DNA of 64,000 nucleotides from JAJXWB01 sp965246795 (GCA_965246795.1 CBDFFN010000020.1:7879-71878), one strand, 5' to 3'; counted from the first letter of the stretch, positions 1-9,686 are shown. Notes: generated by a model from the sequence alone, not told the origin. A program made the numbers and translations.

Positions 1-8
1 AACCTCGG

Positions 9-119
9 CACCTCATCCTGACGCGAGCGAAGCGAGCCTCGAAGGACGTGATTGCCGTGCATGGATTTGCCGATCCTTCGAGGCTTTCGCGTTCCGCGAA
101 AGCACCTCAGGATGAGGTG
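9..119. repeat. Palindromic intergenic repeat, family A copy 1
   Basis: The ends are a perfect 13-bp inverted repeat, CACCTCATCCTGA at 9-21 and TCAGGATGAGGTG at 107-119. Inner arms also pair (CTCGAAGGA near 38 and TCCTTCGAG near 74). A related copy lies at 3176-3280. This is a dispersed palindromic element that would fold into a long hairpin in RNA; it sits just upstream of cdd. Confidence 0.8.
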
Positions 120-139
120 GTCCAGTGTGAGTTGCGGCT

Positions 140-565
140 GTGAGTGGCCCCTTAGACGGCCCCTTAGACGGCCTCTTCGACGCAGCCCGCGCGGCGCGCG
201 AAAAGGCCTATGCGCCATATTCGAAATTCCTCGTCGGTGCTGCCGTGCGTGGAAAATCCGGCCGCATCTACGCCGGCTGCAATGTCGAGAATGCCGCCTA
301 TCCCGTCGGGACATGCGCGGAAGCCGGCGCCATATCAGCAATGATCCTTGGCGGCGACACCGTGCTCACTGAAGCGCTCGTGCTCGCGGACTCGCCAGAG
401 CCTGTGACGCCCTGCGGTGCATGCCGTCAGCGCTTGGCTGAGTTCGCTGGTGGGGATACGCCCGTGCATGCCGCCGGACTCGATGCTGTCCGAAAGACAT
501 TCACGCTCGGCGAACTACTGCCACACGGGTTTGGTCCGGGTATGCTGCGCAAATTCGCGTCGTGA
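140..565 (+). CDS. cdd: Cytidine deaminase
   Basis: Zinc-dependent hydrolysis of cytidine and deoxycytidine to uridine and deoxyuridine, in cytosolic pyrimidine salvage. The 141-residue length fits the short homotetrameric class. Visible motifs are the substrate-binding CNVENAAY, the zinc/catalytic TCAEAGAI (Cys and Glu) and the second zinc pair PCGACRQ. The start is GTG at 140. The N-terminus carries an in-frame 12-bp tandem duplication (GGCCCCTTAGAC twice at 146-169, then a diverged third copy), giving PLDG-PLDG-LFD; a later start cannot be excluded. The stop overlaps the deoA start by 4 bp (GTGA), so the two are translationally coupled as a salvage operon. Confidence 0.93.
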   Translation: MSGPLDGPLDGLFDAARAAREKAYAPYSKFLVGAAVRGKSGRIYAGCNVENAAYPVGTCAEAGAISAMILGGDTVLTEALVLADSPEPVTPCGACRQRLAEFAGGDTPVHAAGLDAVRKTFTLGELLPHGFGPGMLRKFAS

Positions 566-1888
566 TCCCCGCCGAAATCATCCGCAAAAAGCGTGACGGC
601 AAAACACTGTCGGCTGATGAAATCACTTTCTTCATCGACGCTTTCTCGCGCGAAAAAGTCAGTGCGGAACAGGCGTCGGCGCTCGCAATGGCAGTATTTT
701 TCCGCGGCATGGACGCGGACGAGACTGCGCATCTCACACGCGCAATGGCTCATTCGGGCACAATGCTCGATTGGCGCAGCGAAAGTCTTGGCGGTCCCGT
801 CCTCGATAAGCATTCGACGGGCGGCGTCGGCGACAATGTATCGCTCGTTCTTGCGCCGATGCTTGCCGCCTGCGGCGCGTATATCCCGATGATTTCCGGC
901 CGCGGGCTTGGACATACCGGCGGCACGCTCGACAAGCTGGATTCGATCCCCGGCTATGTCTCGCAGCCAGACCTGGACACGTTCCGTCGCATCGTGAAGG
1001 ACGTCGGCTGCGCCATCATCGGCCAGACTCTCGATCTCGCGCCGGCGGATCGAAAACTTTACGCAATTCGCGATGTCACCGCGACGGTCGAATCCGTGCC
1101 GCTCATCACGGCCTCGATTCTGTCGAAGAAACTTGCGGCCGGAGTCGAAGGCCTCGTGATGGACGTGAAATGCGGCAACGCCGCATTTATGACATCGCAC
1201 GACGATGCGCGTGCACTGGCGCGGTCGATTGTCGACACCGCGACGGCGGCCGGACTGCCGACCGTTGCGATAATCACTGCGATGGATGCGCCGTTGGCCT
1301 CCTGTGCAGGCAATGCGGTGGAGGTGCGCCACGCACTCGATCATCTCACGGGTCGCGCAGCAGAGTCGGCGTTTCTAGAAGTGACGCTTTCGCTCGCGGC
1401 GGAAATGCTCGTGCTGAGCGGTCTCGCCGACAATGCGAACACGGCCCGCAAGAGAGCGGAAACCGCGTTGTCGGGCGGGCAGGCAGCAGAACGCTTTGCA
1501 AGAATGTGCGCGGCGCTCGGTGGTCCCGTCGATATTCTCGAACGTGCGGACAAATATCTGCCAAGCGCGCCGGTGCGGCGCGAGATTTTCGCGCAACACA
1601 CAGGCGTCGTTGCCGGGATCGACACGCGCGCGTTGGGTCGTCGCGGTCATCGCGCTCGGCGGTGGGCGAAAACAAGCTGATGATCGGATTGATCACGCGG
1701 TCGGCTTCACAAGCGTTGCACGTCCGGGCGATGCGACAGACAGACCGCTGGCGATCGTGCACGCGCGCGACGACGATGCGGCGCAACGAGCAGAAGCGGC
1801 TGTGCGAGACGCTTACCAAATCGCAGATCACCGGCCAGATGCGACGCCATTGATCCTCGAACGCATCGTTGCGGAGCGACTCGCATGA
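562..1888 (+). pseudogene. deoA: Thymidine phosphorylase, frameshifted near its 3' end
   Basis: Phosphorolysis of thymidine to thymine and deoxyribose-1-phosphate. The first frame (GTG 562 to stop 1680, 372 aa) carries the family signatures KHSTGGVGD and SGRGLGHTGGTLDKLDS but ends in an unrelated tail after HTGVVAGIDTRALG. The missing C-terminus is intact in the next frame: VVAVIALGGGRK, DDRIDHAVGF and RPLAIVHARDD, ending at 1888. Restoring one base around 1633-1640 (a run of G after TTG) would give about 441 residues, the normal DeoA length. The lost frame ends in ATGA, overlapping the start of the following hydrolase at 1885, which shows the ancestral gene ended there. It could be a recent inactivation, a sequencing indel or, less likely, programmed frameshifting. 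Confidence 0.85.
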
Positions 1889-2640
1889 GCGACGATCTCC
1901 ACGTGTCGCGCGGCGGGTCCGGCGATCGTTTGCTCGTCTTTCTGCACGGCATCGGCGCGAATGCAGAAGTCTGGCGACCGATGCTGGAGACAATCGACCG
2001 CCACTGGCAAGACCGCTGGATCGCACCCGACTTGCGCGGACATGGGCGCTCGACGAAAGCTGGCCCGTTCGATCTGCGTCGCCACGCCGAAGATATTTCG
2101 AGGCTGATCGTCGCCGAAGCTGCCGAGGACATCATCCTCGTCGGTCATTCCTTCGGCGCCGTGGTTGCGGCGATGATCGCCTGCGGGGATTTCGGTGTGC
2201 GGCCGAAAGAGGTCGTCGGCTTCTCCGTCAAGATCGACTGGTCAGGCGACGATCTCGCGCGCATGCGCGCGTTAGCGGAACGGCCACGACAGGTCTTTGC
2301 AACGCAGGGAGAGGCAGCCGAACGTGCTCTCGCATTCGCAGGCCTCAAGGGTATGGCAAACTCCGCGTCGCCCGTGGCACTCGCTGGCGTCGAGCCATGC
2401 GATTGCGGCTTTCGCCTGGCGCTGCAACCGGACGTGTTCGCGGCAGTCACATCAGACATCGCCGACGTTCTCCGCGCATGTCTCGCACCGCTACGCCTCG
2501 GCTCCGGCACGAAGGACGCGATGGCGCCGGTCACGCCGATGCGGACGCTCGACCCGCAAGCGATCGCCTTGCCCGACGCGGGGCACAACGCGCATTGGGA
2601 GCAACCCGAGGCGGTGTGGCGTTTCGTGCTCGGTAACTGA
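1885..2640 (+). CDS. Alpha/beta-fold hydrolase
   Basis: A 251-residue soluble alpha/beta hydrolase. The oxyanion strand LLVFLHGIG lies at about 16-24, the nucleophile elbow VGHSFG has Ser89, and the C-terminal DAGHNAHW supplies the catalytic His. The substrate is not identifiable. Its ATG overlaps the ancestral deoA stop by 4 bp. If deoA translation now stops at 1680, coupling to the upstream gene would be lost and expression of this gene may fall. The position after cdd-deoA suggests co-transcription, not necessarily a role in salvage. Confidence 0.85.
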   Translation: MSDDLHVSRGGSGDRLLVFLHGIGANAEVWRPMLETIDRHWQDRWIAPDLRGHGRSTKAGPFDLRRHAEDISRLIVAEAAEDIILVGHSFGAVVAAMIACGDFGVRPKEVVGFSVKIDWSGDDLARMRALAERPRQVFATQGEAAERALAFAGLKGMANSASPVALAGVEPCDCGFRLALQPDVFAAVTSDIADVLRACLAPLRLGSGTKDAMAPVTPMRTLDPQAIALPDAGHNAHWEQPEAVWRFVLGN

Positions 2641-2704
2641 CGCTTTGGCGCAGGTGCCGTTGCGGGCTATGCCTCGCGCAACGACAAACGGGAGGATTTT
2701 GCCG

Positions 2705-3166
2705 ATGGAACTACCGCCGCTCCAGACCCTGTTTTTCGAGGACATGTCGGTCGGCATGGTCGAGACGCTGACGAAAACCGTCGCGTCCGACGATGTCGTC
2801 GGCTTCGCGCAGCTTACCGGCGACCGCAACCCAATCCATCTCTCCGAACATTTCGCCGCCAAGACGCCGTTCGGGGAGCGTATCGCGCACGGGCTTTACA
2901 CGGCGAGCCTGATCTCCGCCGTCCTCGGAACGCGCCTGCCGGGACCGGGGGCGGTGTATATTTCGCAGACGCTGAACTTTCGTGCACCCGTGCGGATCGG
3001 CGATACGATCATCGTGGAAGTCGCCGTCGCAGAGCTTGTCGAAGGCAAGTCGCGCGCACGTCTCGCCTGCACCTGCAAGGTCGGCGACCAGATCGTGCTT
3101 GATGGCGAAGCCTTGGTGAAAGTGCCGTCGTCGAAGGCCACTGGGCGGCCGCAGCCGAAGCTGTAA
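2705..3166 (+). CDS. MaoC-family (R)-specific enoyl-CoA hydratase
   Basis: A 153-residue single hot-dog-fold MaoC protein. The active-site motif GDRNPIHLSEHF places the catalytic Asp at 40 and His at 45, and ERIAHGLY follows as usual. Known members hydrate trans-2-enoyl-CoA to the (R)-3-hydroxyacyl-CoA, linking beta-oxidation to polyhydroxyalkanoate or other acyl pathways. The ATG at 2705 follows the strong ribosome site GGGAGG at about 2690-2695. The frame stays open further upstream but would overlap the hydrolase and adds no family sequence. Confidence 0.88.
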   Translation: MELPPLQTLFFEDMSVGMVETLTKTVASDDVVGFAQLTGDRNPIHLSEHFAAKTPFGERIAHGLYTASLISAVLGTRLPGPGAVYISQTLNFRAPVRIGDTIIVEVAVAELVEGKSRARLACTCKVGDQIVLDGEALVKVPSSKATGRPQPKL

Positions 3167-3175
3167 GCCTCGAAT

Positions 3176-3280
3176 CCTCATCCTGAGGAAACGTGAAGCG
3201 CTGTCTCGAAGGATGAGTTCCAGCATCACGAGTTGGCCGATCCTTCGAGACGCTTGCTTCGCAAGCTCCTCAGGATGAGG
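3176..3280. repeat. Palindromic intergenic repeat, family A copy 2
   Basis: CCTCATCCTGA at 3176-3186 is inverted as TCAGGATGAGG at 3270-3280, with inner arms TCTCGAAGGAT (from 3205) and ATCCTTCGAGA (3240-3250). The arms match copy 1 at 9-119. It lies between the convergent maoC-like and dioxygenase genes and could terminate both transcripts. Confidence 0.8.
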
Positions 3281-3310
3281 CAGGTGATGCGGAAGCCGTT
3301 GCGCGGCAGC

Positions 3311-4423
3311 TCACTTCGCCGCCGTCTCCAGACCCGATCGATAATAGCGCAACTCCGGCGCGACATGCGCGAGATTGGCTTCACGAATGCGCGCGCCATC
3401 GTCATCGTAGAGGAACGGCAGAAACGCAAAGCGCCGCCCTTTCGTCACAGGCCGCGCCTCGTGCAGCAGCGAGCACGAAAACACGACTGCGCCGCCGGTC
3501 GGTGCGCGATAGGTCGTCGGCCCGAATTCCGGGAAGGACAGGTCGCCGCCTTCGAACTCCTCCGCATTGAGGTTGATCGTACAGGCGAACTTGCGATGCG
3601 CTGTGCCGCGCGTGGTGTTGTCGCGATGCGCGCGAAAGTGGCCACCATCCTGCGCATCGTAGCAGGCGACGATGAAGCGCTCGATGCGGCTCGCATCGAA
3701 CTGGAAGGCGCGCCGGATCATCGGTCGTAGCGCGTTAGACATACGGCCCTTCAGCGTGGCGATGACATCCGCATCCTCGATCACATGATCGGCGCGACGT
3801 TTGTGCGAATGATCGCTGCGCGCAACCGTCTGGCCACCCTCTTCGCGCATAAAACCGGACTCGACGCCGCCGTGTTGCTCGTAGAGCCCAATCAGTGTGC
3901 GGCAAAGGTCCGGCGGCAGGATGCCGGGCATGACGAGCACCGGCGCCGGTACCGGCGCGGGTGTTTGGCCAACGAGGCCACGCAAGGTGCGAAGAATATC
4001 CTCGCCTGCGGTCAGCGGCACGCGCGCAACCACCCGTAGCATCGGATCGAGCAGCAGCCAGTGCGGCGAATAGGCGATCTTTTCGCCGCCTGACGCGTCG
4101 ATCGCGCCGTAAAGCTTCGACACCGCGCGGTCGTAATCGAGGAACCAGCGCAGGCCCGGCATCTCCTGCACGATGCGGCCCTCCGCGGCGTCAGAGGGAT
4201 CGATCGTCACGCCGTAAAAGCAAGCGCGGGCATCGTCGAAGAGATTCCGATGCGCCCGCAGCATCTTCAAGGCGCTTTGCGTCGGCTCCTGCGCGCCGCT
4301 GCCCAAGAACAGCATAAGCACGTAGCGGCCAGCCGACGTGTCGAAGGCATAGCGCTCGTTGCCGTTCAGCGCGCGCGCATGAAACCACGGGGCCGGTTCG
4401 CCCGGCATCGGCATTCTTTTCAT
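3311..4423 (-). CDS. Redoxin-like domain fused to 2OG-Fe(II) oxygenase
   Basis: A 370-residue two-domain protein. Residues about 1-150 have a peroxiredoxin/thioredoxin-like pattern (GEPAPWFHARALNG, then strand YVLMLFLGSG), but the place where a peroxidatic Cys is expected reads GSGAQEPTQS, so the domain is probably not catalytic. Residues about 160-360 are a prolyl-4-hydroxylase-type 2-oxoglutarate/Fe(II) domain with metal ligands His266, Asp268 (AHRD) and His321 (LLHEA) and a 2OG-binding Arg at about 331 (KGRRFAF). It likely hydroxylates a protein or small molecule in the cytoplasm; the substrate is unknown. No signal peptide is seen and it stands alone. Confidence 0.85.
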   Translation of the reverse strand: MKRMPMPGEPAPWFHARALNGNERYAFDTSAGRYVLMLFLGSGAQEPTQSALKMLRAHRNLFDDARACFYGVTIDPSDAAEGRIVQEMPGLRWFLDYDRAVSKLYGAIDASGGEKIAYSPHWLLLDPMLRVVARVPLTAGEDILRTLRGLVGQTPAPVPAPVLVMPGILPPDLCRTLIGLYEQHGGVESGFMREEGGQTVARSDHSHKRRADHVIEDADVIATLKGRMSNALRPMIRRAFQFDASRIERFIVACYDAQDGGHFRAHRDNTTRGTAHRKFACTINLNAEEFEGGDLSFPEFGPTTYRAPTGGAVVFSCSLLHEARPVTKGRRFAFLPFLYDDDGARIREANLAHVAPELRYYRSGLETAAK

Positions 4424-4498
4424 AGCCGCGATCCTACGGCCTCGCAGCCCGAAGGATAAAGAGGCGACGCCGTACAGGGTTACTTCGCGACCGTGGCG

Positions 4499-5701
4499 CT
4501 ACTCCGCCACCAGCCGCGCGCGAGCGGAGAGCTTTTCGGTCTCGCTCTTGAGCTGCCCGCAGGCCGCGAGAATGTCGCGGCCGCGCGGCGTGCGCACCGG
4601 GCTCGCATAGCCGGCATCGAAGACGATGTCGGAGAAACGTTCGATATGCGCCCAGTCCGAACATTCGTAGGGCGCACCCGGCCACGGATTGAACGGGATC
4701 AAATTGATCTTCGCCGGAATGCCCTTCAGCAGCCGCACGAGTTCGCGCGCTTCGGCCGGCGAGTCATTGATGCCCTTCAGCATCACATATTCGAACGTGA
4801 TGCGCCGCGCATTGCTGGCGCCGGGATAGTCGCGACACGCCTGCAGAAGCTCCTTGATCGGATACTTCTTGTTCAACGGCACAAGCTTCGTACGAAGCTC
4901 GTCATTCACCGCGTGCAGTGAAATCGCGAGCATCGCGCCGGCCTGTTCGCCGAGCGGCGGAATTTGCGGCACGACGCCCGATGTCGACACGGTGATGCGC
5001 CGCTTCGACAGCGATAGCCCTTCGCCGTCCGCGAGCACGGCAACAGCATCCCGAACGCTGTCGAAATTATAGAGCGGCTCGCCCATGCCCATGAAGACGA
5101 TATTCGACACGGCGCGCACGCCTTCGCCCGACGGCACGAGGCCATCCGTCGGCGGCGTCATGCCGGGAAAATCGCCGAGCCTTTCGCGCGCGACGACAAC
5201 CTGCGCGACGATCTCCGCCGTCGTGAGATTGCGCACAAGACGCTGCGTTCCGGTGTGGCAGAAGGTGCAAGTGAGCGTGCAGCCGACCTGACTTGAGACG
5301 CAGAGCGTGCCCCGGTCGCGCTCGGGAATATAGACGCATTCGATCTCGGCCGGCTTCGATTCGCCGGGCTGCGGCGGCATGCGGATCAGCCATTTGCGCG
5401 TGCCGTCTGACGACACCTGCTCCGTCACGATTTCTGGCCGCGCGAGAGTGAAGTGTTCCGCAAGCTTTGTGCGCAAAGGCTTGGCAATGTTCAGCATCGC
5501 GTCGAAATCGCTGACACCCCGGTGATACATCCAGTGCCAGAACTGCGTGGTGCGCATGCGGTTCTCGCGCGCCGGCACCCCGATGTCGGTCAGCGCCGCC
5601 GACAGGCCTTCGCGCGTCGCGCCGAGGATCGGGCGACGTGCGGTGTCGACTGGCGGGGGGAGCGCAGCGAGCGTGGCGAGAGCCGGGGTCATGGCGTCCA
5701 T
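4499..5701 (-). CDS. rlmN: 23S rRNA (adenine2503-C2)/tRNA methyltransferase RlmN
   Basis: Radical-SAM methylation of C2 of A2503 in 23S rRNA and A37 of some tRNAs. The cluster motif C-x3-C-x2-C is visible as GCTLTCTFCHTG, and GMGEPLYNFD and ISLHAVND are family blocks. The frame is open to 5779, but the extra N-terminal residues derive from a palindromic repeat, so I start at the ATG at 5701 (MDAMTPALATL, 400 aa); ATG 5692 is an alternative. Repeat element 5740-5886 separates it from prfA upstream, so it may have its own promoter or read through from prfA. Confidence 0.93.
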   Translation of the reverse strand: MDAMTPALATLAALPPPVDTARRPILGATREGLSAALTDIGVPARENRMRTTQFWHWMYHRGVSDFDAMLNIAKPLRTKLAEHFTLARPEIVTEQVSSDGTRKWLIRMPPQPGESKPAEIECVYIPERDRGTLCVSSQVGCTLTCTFCHTGTQRLVRNLTTAEIVAQVVVARERLGDFPGMTPPTDGLVPSGEGVRAVSNIVFMGMGEPLYNFDSVRDAVAVLADGEGLSLSKRRITVSTSGVVPQIPPLGEQAGAMLAISLHAVNDELRTKLVPLNKKYPIKELLQACRDYPGASNARRITFEYVMLKGINDSPAEARELVRLLKGIPAKINLIPFNPWPGAPYECSDWAHIERFSDIVFDAGYASPVRTPRGRDILAACGQLKSETEKLSARARLVAE

Positions 5702-5739
5702 GTAGGCGATGTTTTGGGCCGGCGCGAGGCGGGCAGGGA

Positions 5740-5886
5740 ACCCTCTCCCGTTTACGGGAGAGGGTGGCATGCGAAGCATGACGGATGAGGGGAGGCGCTA
5801 TGGACGCGGAGATCGCCGTTGAGGCTCCCCTCATCCGACCCTCGCTAACGCGAGGACCACCTTCTCCCGCAAGCGGGAGAAGGGAG
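5740..5886. repeat. Composite palindromic repeat between prfA and rlmN
   Basis: Nested inverted repeats: ACCCTCTCCCG/CGGGAGAGGGT at 5740-5765, GGATGAGGGGAG (5783-5794) with CTCCCCTCATCC (5825-5836), and CTTCTCCCGC/GCGGGAGAAG at the right end. A similar composite, with different hairpin cores, occurs at 53611-53767. Confidence 0.8.
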
Positions 5887-5895
5887 CGGTCCGAG

Positions 5896-6963
<1,068 letters not shown>

Positions 6964-6990
6964 GGGACTGAACGACGTGCGGTACACTTT

Positions 6991-7058
6991 CCCGGACGCG
7001 CGTAGCGCGATCCGGGATCCAGTCGCTGGATCCCGGATCGGCCTTCGGCCGTCCGGGG
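6991..7058. repeat. Short palindromic repeat upstream of prfA
   Basis: CCCGGACG at about 6991 is inverted as CGTCCGGG near 7050, around inner pairs GATCCGGGATCC and GGATCCCGGATC. It lies in the divergent prfA/higA-like gap and resembles dispersed GGATCCCGG elements of alphaproteobacteria. Confidence 0.7.
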
Positions 7059-7098
7059 ACGTGGACTATCGCGAATCAGCCGCGATACACAGCGGCGC

Positions 7099-7383
7099 AT
7101 GTCTCGTATCCGCACACATCCCGGCAAAATCCTTCACGAGGAAGTTCTCGTGCCTCTAAGCCTGTCGGCACGTCGGCTTGCCGGCGACCTGCACATTCCC
7201 GCCAATCGTCTTTCCGAGATCATTCGTGGCAATCGCGCCGTATCGGCCGATACGGCGCAGCGGCTGGCACGCCGCTTCGGCGCGACGGCACAATTCTGGA
7301 TGAATCTGCAGATCAACCACGACCTTTCTGTCGCGGCGGCAACGCACGATTATAGCAAGATCAAGCGTCACGTCGCGGCTTGA
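7099..7383 (+). CDS. higA: HigA-family antitoxin-like XRE regulator
   Basis: A 94-residue protein typical of HigA antidotes: HPGKILHEE at the N-terminus, then a helix-turn-helix spanning about residues 25-65 (LAGDLHIPANRLSEIIRG and VSADTAQRLARRFG), and the usual FWMNLQ. HigA proteins bind DNA and neutralise HigB mRNA interferases encoded just upstream. No HigB-like frame is present in the 6964-7098 gap, so this appears to be an orphan regulator, or a partner of a distant toxin. The ATG at 7099 has only a weak ribosome site. Confidence 0.85.
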   Translation: MSRIRTHPGKILHEEVLVPLSLSARRLAGDLHIPANRLSEIIRGNRAVSADTAQRLARRFGATAQFWMNLQINHDLSVAAATHDYSKIKRHVAA

Positions 7384-7386
7384 GCG

Positions 7387-9657
7387 CTACAACGGTATCC
7401 CCTTGCTCTCCGCAAAAACCTGCAGCCGTTCGCGCAGCGGCTCGCGATCATCGGCACTGTCGAGCAGCGGCATAAGAAAATCGCGCACTTCGGACAGGTC
7501 CGTCGATAACAGCATCGCCTTCACCGGGCCGATCGAGGCCGGCGACATCGACAGCGTGCGGTAGCCGATCGCCGCAAGCGCCAGCGCGTCGAGCGTCTTG
7601 CCGCCCATCTCACCGCACAGCGACACGGGCGTACCGGTCCGTTCGCCTGCGTCGGCCACCGCCTTCAGCGCGCGCAACGCGGGCGCAGAAAGCGCATCGA
7701 ACCTCGCCGCCACGCGCTTGTTCTCGCGATCGGCGGCAAAAAGATATTGTAAGAGATCATTCGAGCCGACGGAAAGAAAGTCCGCGCGAAGACAAAGCGC
7801 ATCAAGCTCCCACAGCAATGATGGCACTTCCACCATCACGCCGAGCCGCAAGTCCTTCGGCACGGGATGGCCATGGCGCTTCAGATGATCGATTTCGGCG
7901 AAGGTCAGTTCCCGCGCGTGATCGTATTCGCCGATGGTCGCGACCATCGGAAACATGATGCTCATGTCGCGACCGCCGCCCGCCTTCAGCATCGCACGCA
8001 ATTGCTGCCGCAGAAGCGCCGGCCGGTCGAGGCCGATGCGGATGGCGCGCCAGCCGAGTGCGGGGTTCTCCTCCTCGACCTTCGACATATACGGCAGCAC
8101 CTTATCGCTGCCGATGTCGAGCGTCCGGAACACCACCGGGCGATCAGGCACCGCATCGAGCACGGCGCGATAAAGCGACAGTTGCTCGCTGGCGCGCGGA
8201 AAGCGCGCCGCGACCATGAACTGCAACTCGGTGCGGAAGAGGCCGATGCAGGCGGCGCCGGTCTCGGCGACATGCTGCACGTCGACAAGCAGACCAGCGT
8301 TCATGCCGAGCGTGAAGGCGACACCGTCCTTCGTCACCGGCGGCACGTCGCGCAGCGCCTGATACTGTTCCTGCCGGCTCGCGCGCAGCCGCGCCTTTGC
8401 ACCGTAGGCGGCTTCGACATCGGGTTGTGGCCGGATCTGCACGTCACCCATCAAACCATCGACGATGATGGCATCGCCGCTTTCGACGAGATCGGTGATG
8501 TTTGCTACGTCGCCAACGGCGGGAATGCCGAGGGCGCGCGCAATGACGGCGACGTGGCTCGTCGCGCCGCCGTGTTCGAGCACGAGGCCGCGCAGTCGTT
8601 TTTTGGGATAATCGAGCAACGCCGCCGGCCCCATCGAGCGAGCGACGAGGATCGCATTGTCGGGCAGCGCATCGCGCTGGAGCACGAAGGACTGGCCGGT
8701 GAGCTGATGCAGCAGCCGGTTCGCCAGATCGTCGAGATCGTGTAGCCGCTCGCGCAGATACGGGTCTTTCTGGCGCTGCAATTTCGCACGCGTGTCGTTC
8801 TGCACGCGCTCGACCGCGGCTTCCGCCGTCAGGCCCGTCGAGATCGCCTCGTGCAGACGCCGCACCCAGCCGCGATCGTTCGCGATCATGCGGACGGTTT
8901 CGAGTATTTCCTTGTGCTCGCCCGCACCGATGCGGTCACCGCGCGACACGAGCGTGTCGATCTCGTCGCGGAGTGCCGTGATCGAAGATTCGAGCCGCGC
9001 GCTCTCGGCGTCGGTGTTTTCCGCCACGATCTTCTTGATGACGATTCTGGGCTCGTGCAGGACGGCATGGCCAAGGCCAATGCCCTCGGCGAGGCCGGTG
9101 CCGCGAATGGCGATCGGTCGATGCAGCGCGATATCGCTGCCGGGCCGCACAAGCGATTGAAGCTCGCCCGATGCGATCATCTCGGCAAGCAGCATCGAGG
9201 TCGTCTGCAGGACCTCGATCTCTTCTTCCGAATAGGCGCGACGCGCCTTGTTCTGCACGACGAGCACGCCGAGCGTATTGCCGCCGCGCAGAATCGGGAC
9301 GCCCAGGAACGAGTGGTAGATCTCTTCGCCCGTCTCCGGCCGGTACGAGAAGGCCGGATGATTCTGCGCGTCGTCGATCGCGAGCGGCTCGGCGCGTTCG
9401 GCGATCAGGCCGACAAGGCCCTCGCCACGCCTCATCGTGGTAAGATGGACGGCCTCGCGGTTCAGGCCTTCCGTCGCGTAGAGCTCGAGCAGCGCGTCGG
9501 CGCGCAGCACATAGACCGAGCAGACTTCAGCGACCATGTTCGAGGCGATGTGGACGACGATGCGGTCGAGGCGCGTCTGTGCGCTCACCGGTTCCGCCAT
9601 GACTTCGCGGAGCCGGCGCAGCAGCAGGCGTGGTCCGCCGGGTGCGCTCCGCATCAT
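7387..9657 (-). CDS. ptsP: Phosphoenolpyruvate-protein phosphotransferase, nitrogen PTS enzyme I (EI-Ntr)
   Basis: The first component of the regulatory nitrogen phosphotransferase chain, passing phosphate from PEP to NPr and EIIA-Ntr. A GAF domain covers about residues 20-160. The EI N-terminal domain follows, and the phosphohistidine domain carries the active His in LVLEHGGATSHVAVIARALG. The C-terminal PEP-binding barrel includes GLFRTELQFM and SLCGEMGGK. At 756 residues it is full length. It lies downstream of lysC on the same strand, the usual alphaproteobacterial order, but a 193-bp gap with a hairpin and a tandem repeat separates them, so it may have its own promoter. Confidence 0.95.
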   Translation of the reverse strand: MMRSAPGGPRLLLRRLREVMAEPVSAQTRLDRIVVHIASNMVAEVCSVYVLRADALLELYATEGLNREAVHLTTMRRGEGLVGLIAERAEPLAIDDAQNHPAFSYRPETGEEIYHSFLGVPILRGGNTLGVLVVQNKARRAYSEEEIEVLQTTSMLLAEMIASGELQSLVRPGSDIALHRPIAIRGTGLAEGIGLGHAVLHEPRIVIKKIVAENTDAESARLESSITALRDEIDTLVSRGDRIGAGEHKEILETVRMIANDRGWVRRLHEAISTGLTAEAAVERVQNDTRAKLQRQKDPYLRERLHDLDDLANRLLHQLTGQSFVLQRDALPDNAILVARSMGPAALLDYPKKRLRGLVLEHGGATSHVAVIARALGIPAVGDVANITDLVESGDAIIVDGLMGDVQIRPQPDVEAAYGAKARLRASRQEQYQALRDVPPVTKDGVAFTLGMNAGLLVDVQHVAETGAACIGLFRTELQFMVAARFPRASEQLSLYRAVLDAVPDRPVVFRTLDIGSDKVLPYMSKVEEENPALGWRAIRIGLDRPALLRQQLRAMLKAGGGRDMSIMFPMVATIGEYDHARELTFAEIDHLKRHGHPVPKDLRLGVMVEVPSLLWELDALCLRADFLSVGSNDLLQYLFAADRENKRVAARFDALSAPALRALKAVADAGERTGTPVSLCGEMGGKTLDALALAAIGYRTLSMSPASIGPVKAMLLSTDLSEVRDFLMPLLDSADDREPLRERLQVFAESKGIPL

Positions 9658-9686
9658 GGTCCGTGTTCCGGCTGTCCGGTCGTTCC

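Noticed and set aside
427..1344. A 305-codon open frame on the minus strand.
   Set aside because: It is antisense to cdd and deoA, both with clear family motifs; the translation is Arg/His-rich and has no domain pattern, as expected for shadow frames in high-GC DNA.
2297..2704. Extended start for the MaoC protein.
   Set aside because: The extra codons overlap the hydrolase gene; the strong ribosome site at about 2690 and the family N-terminus support 2705.
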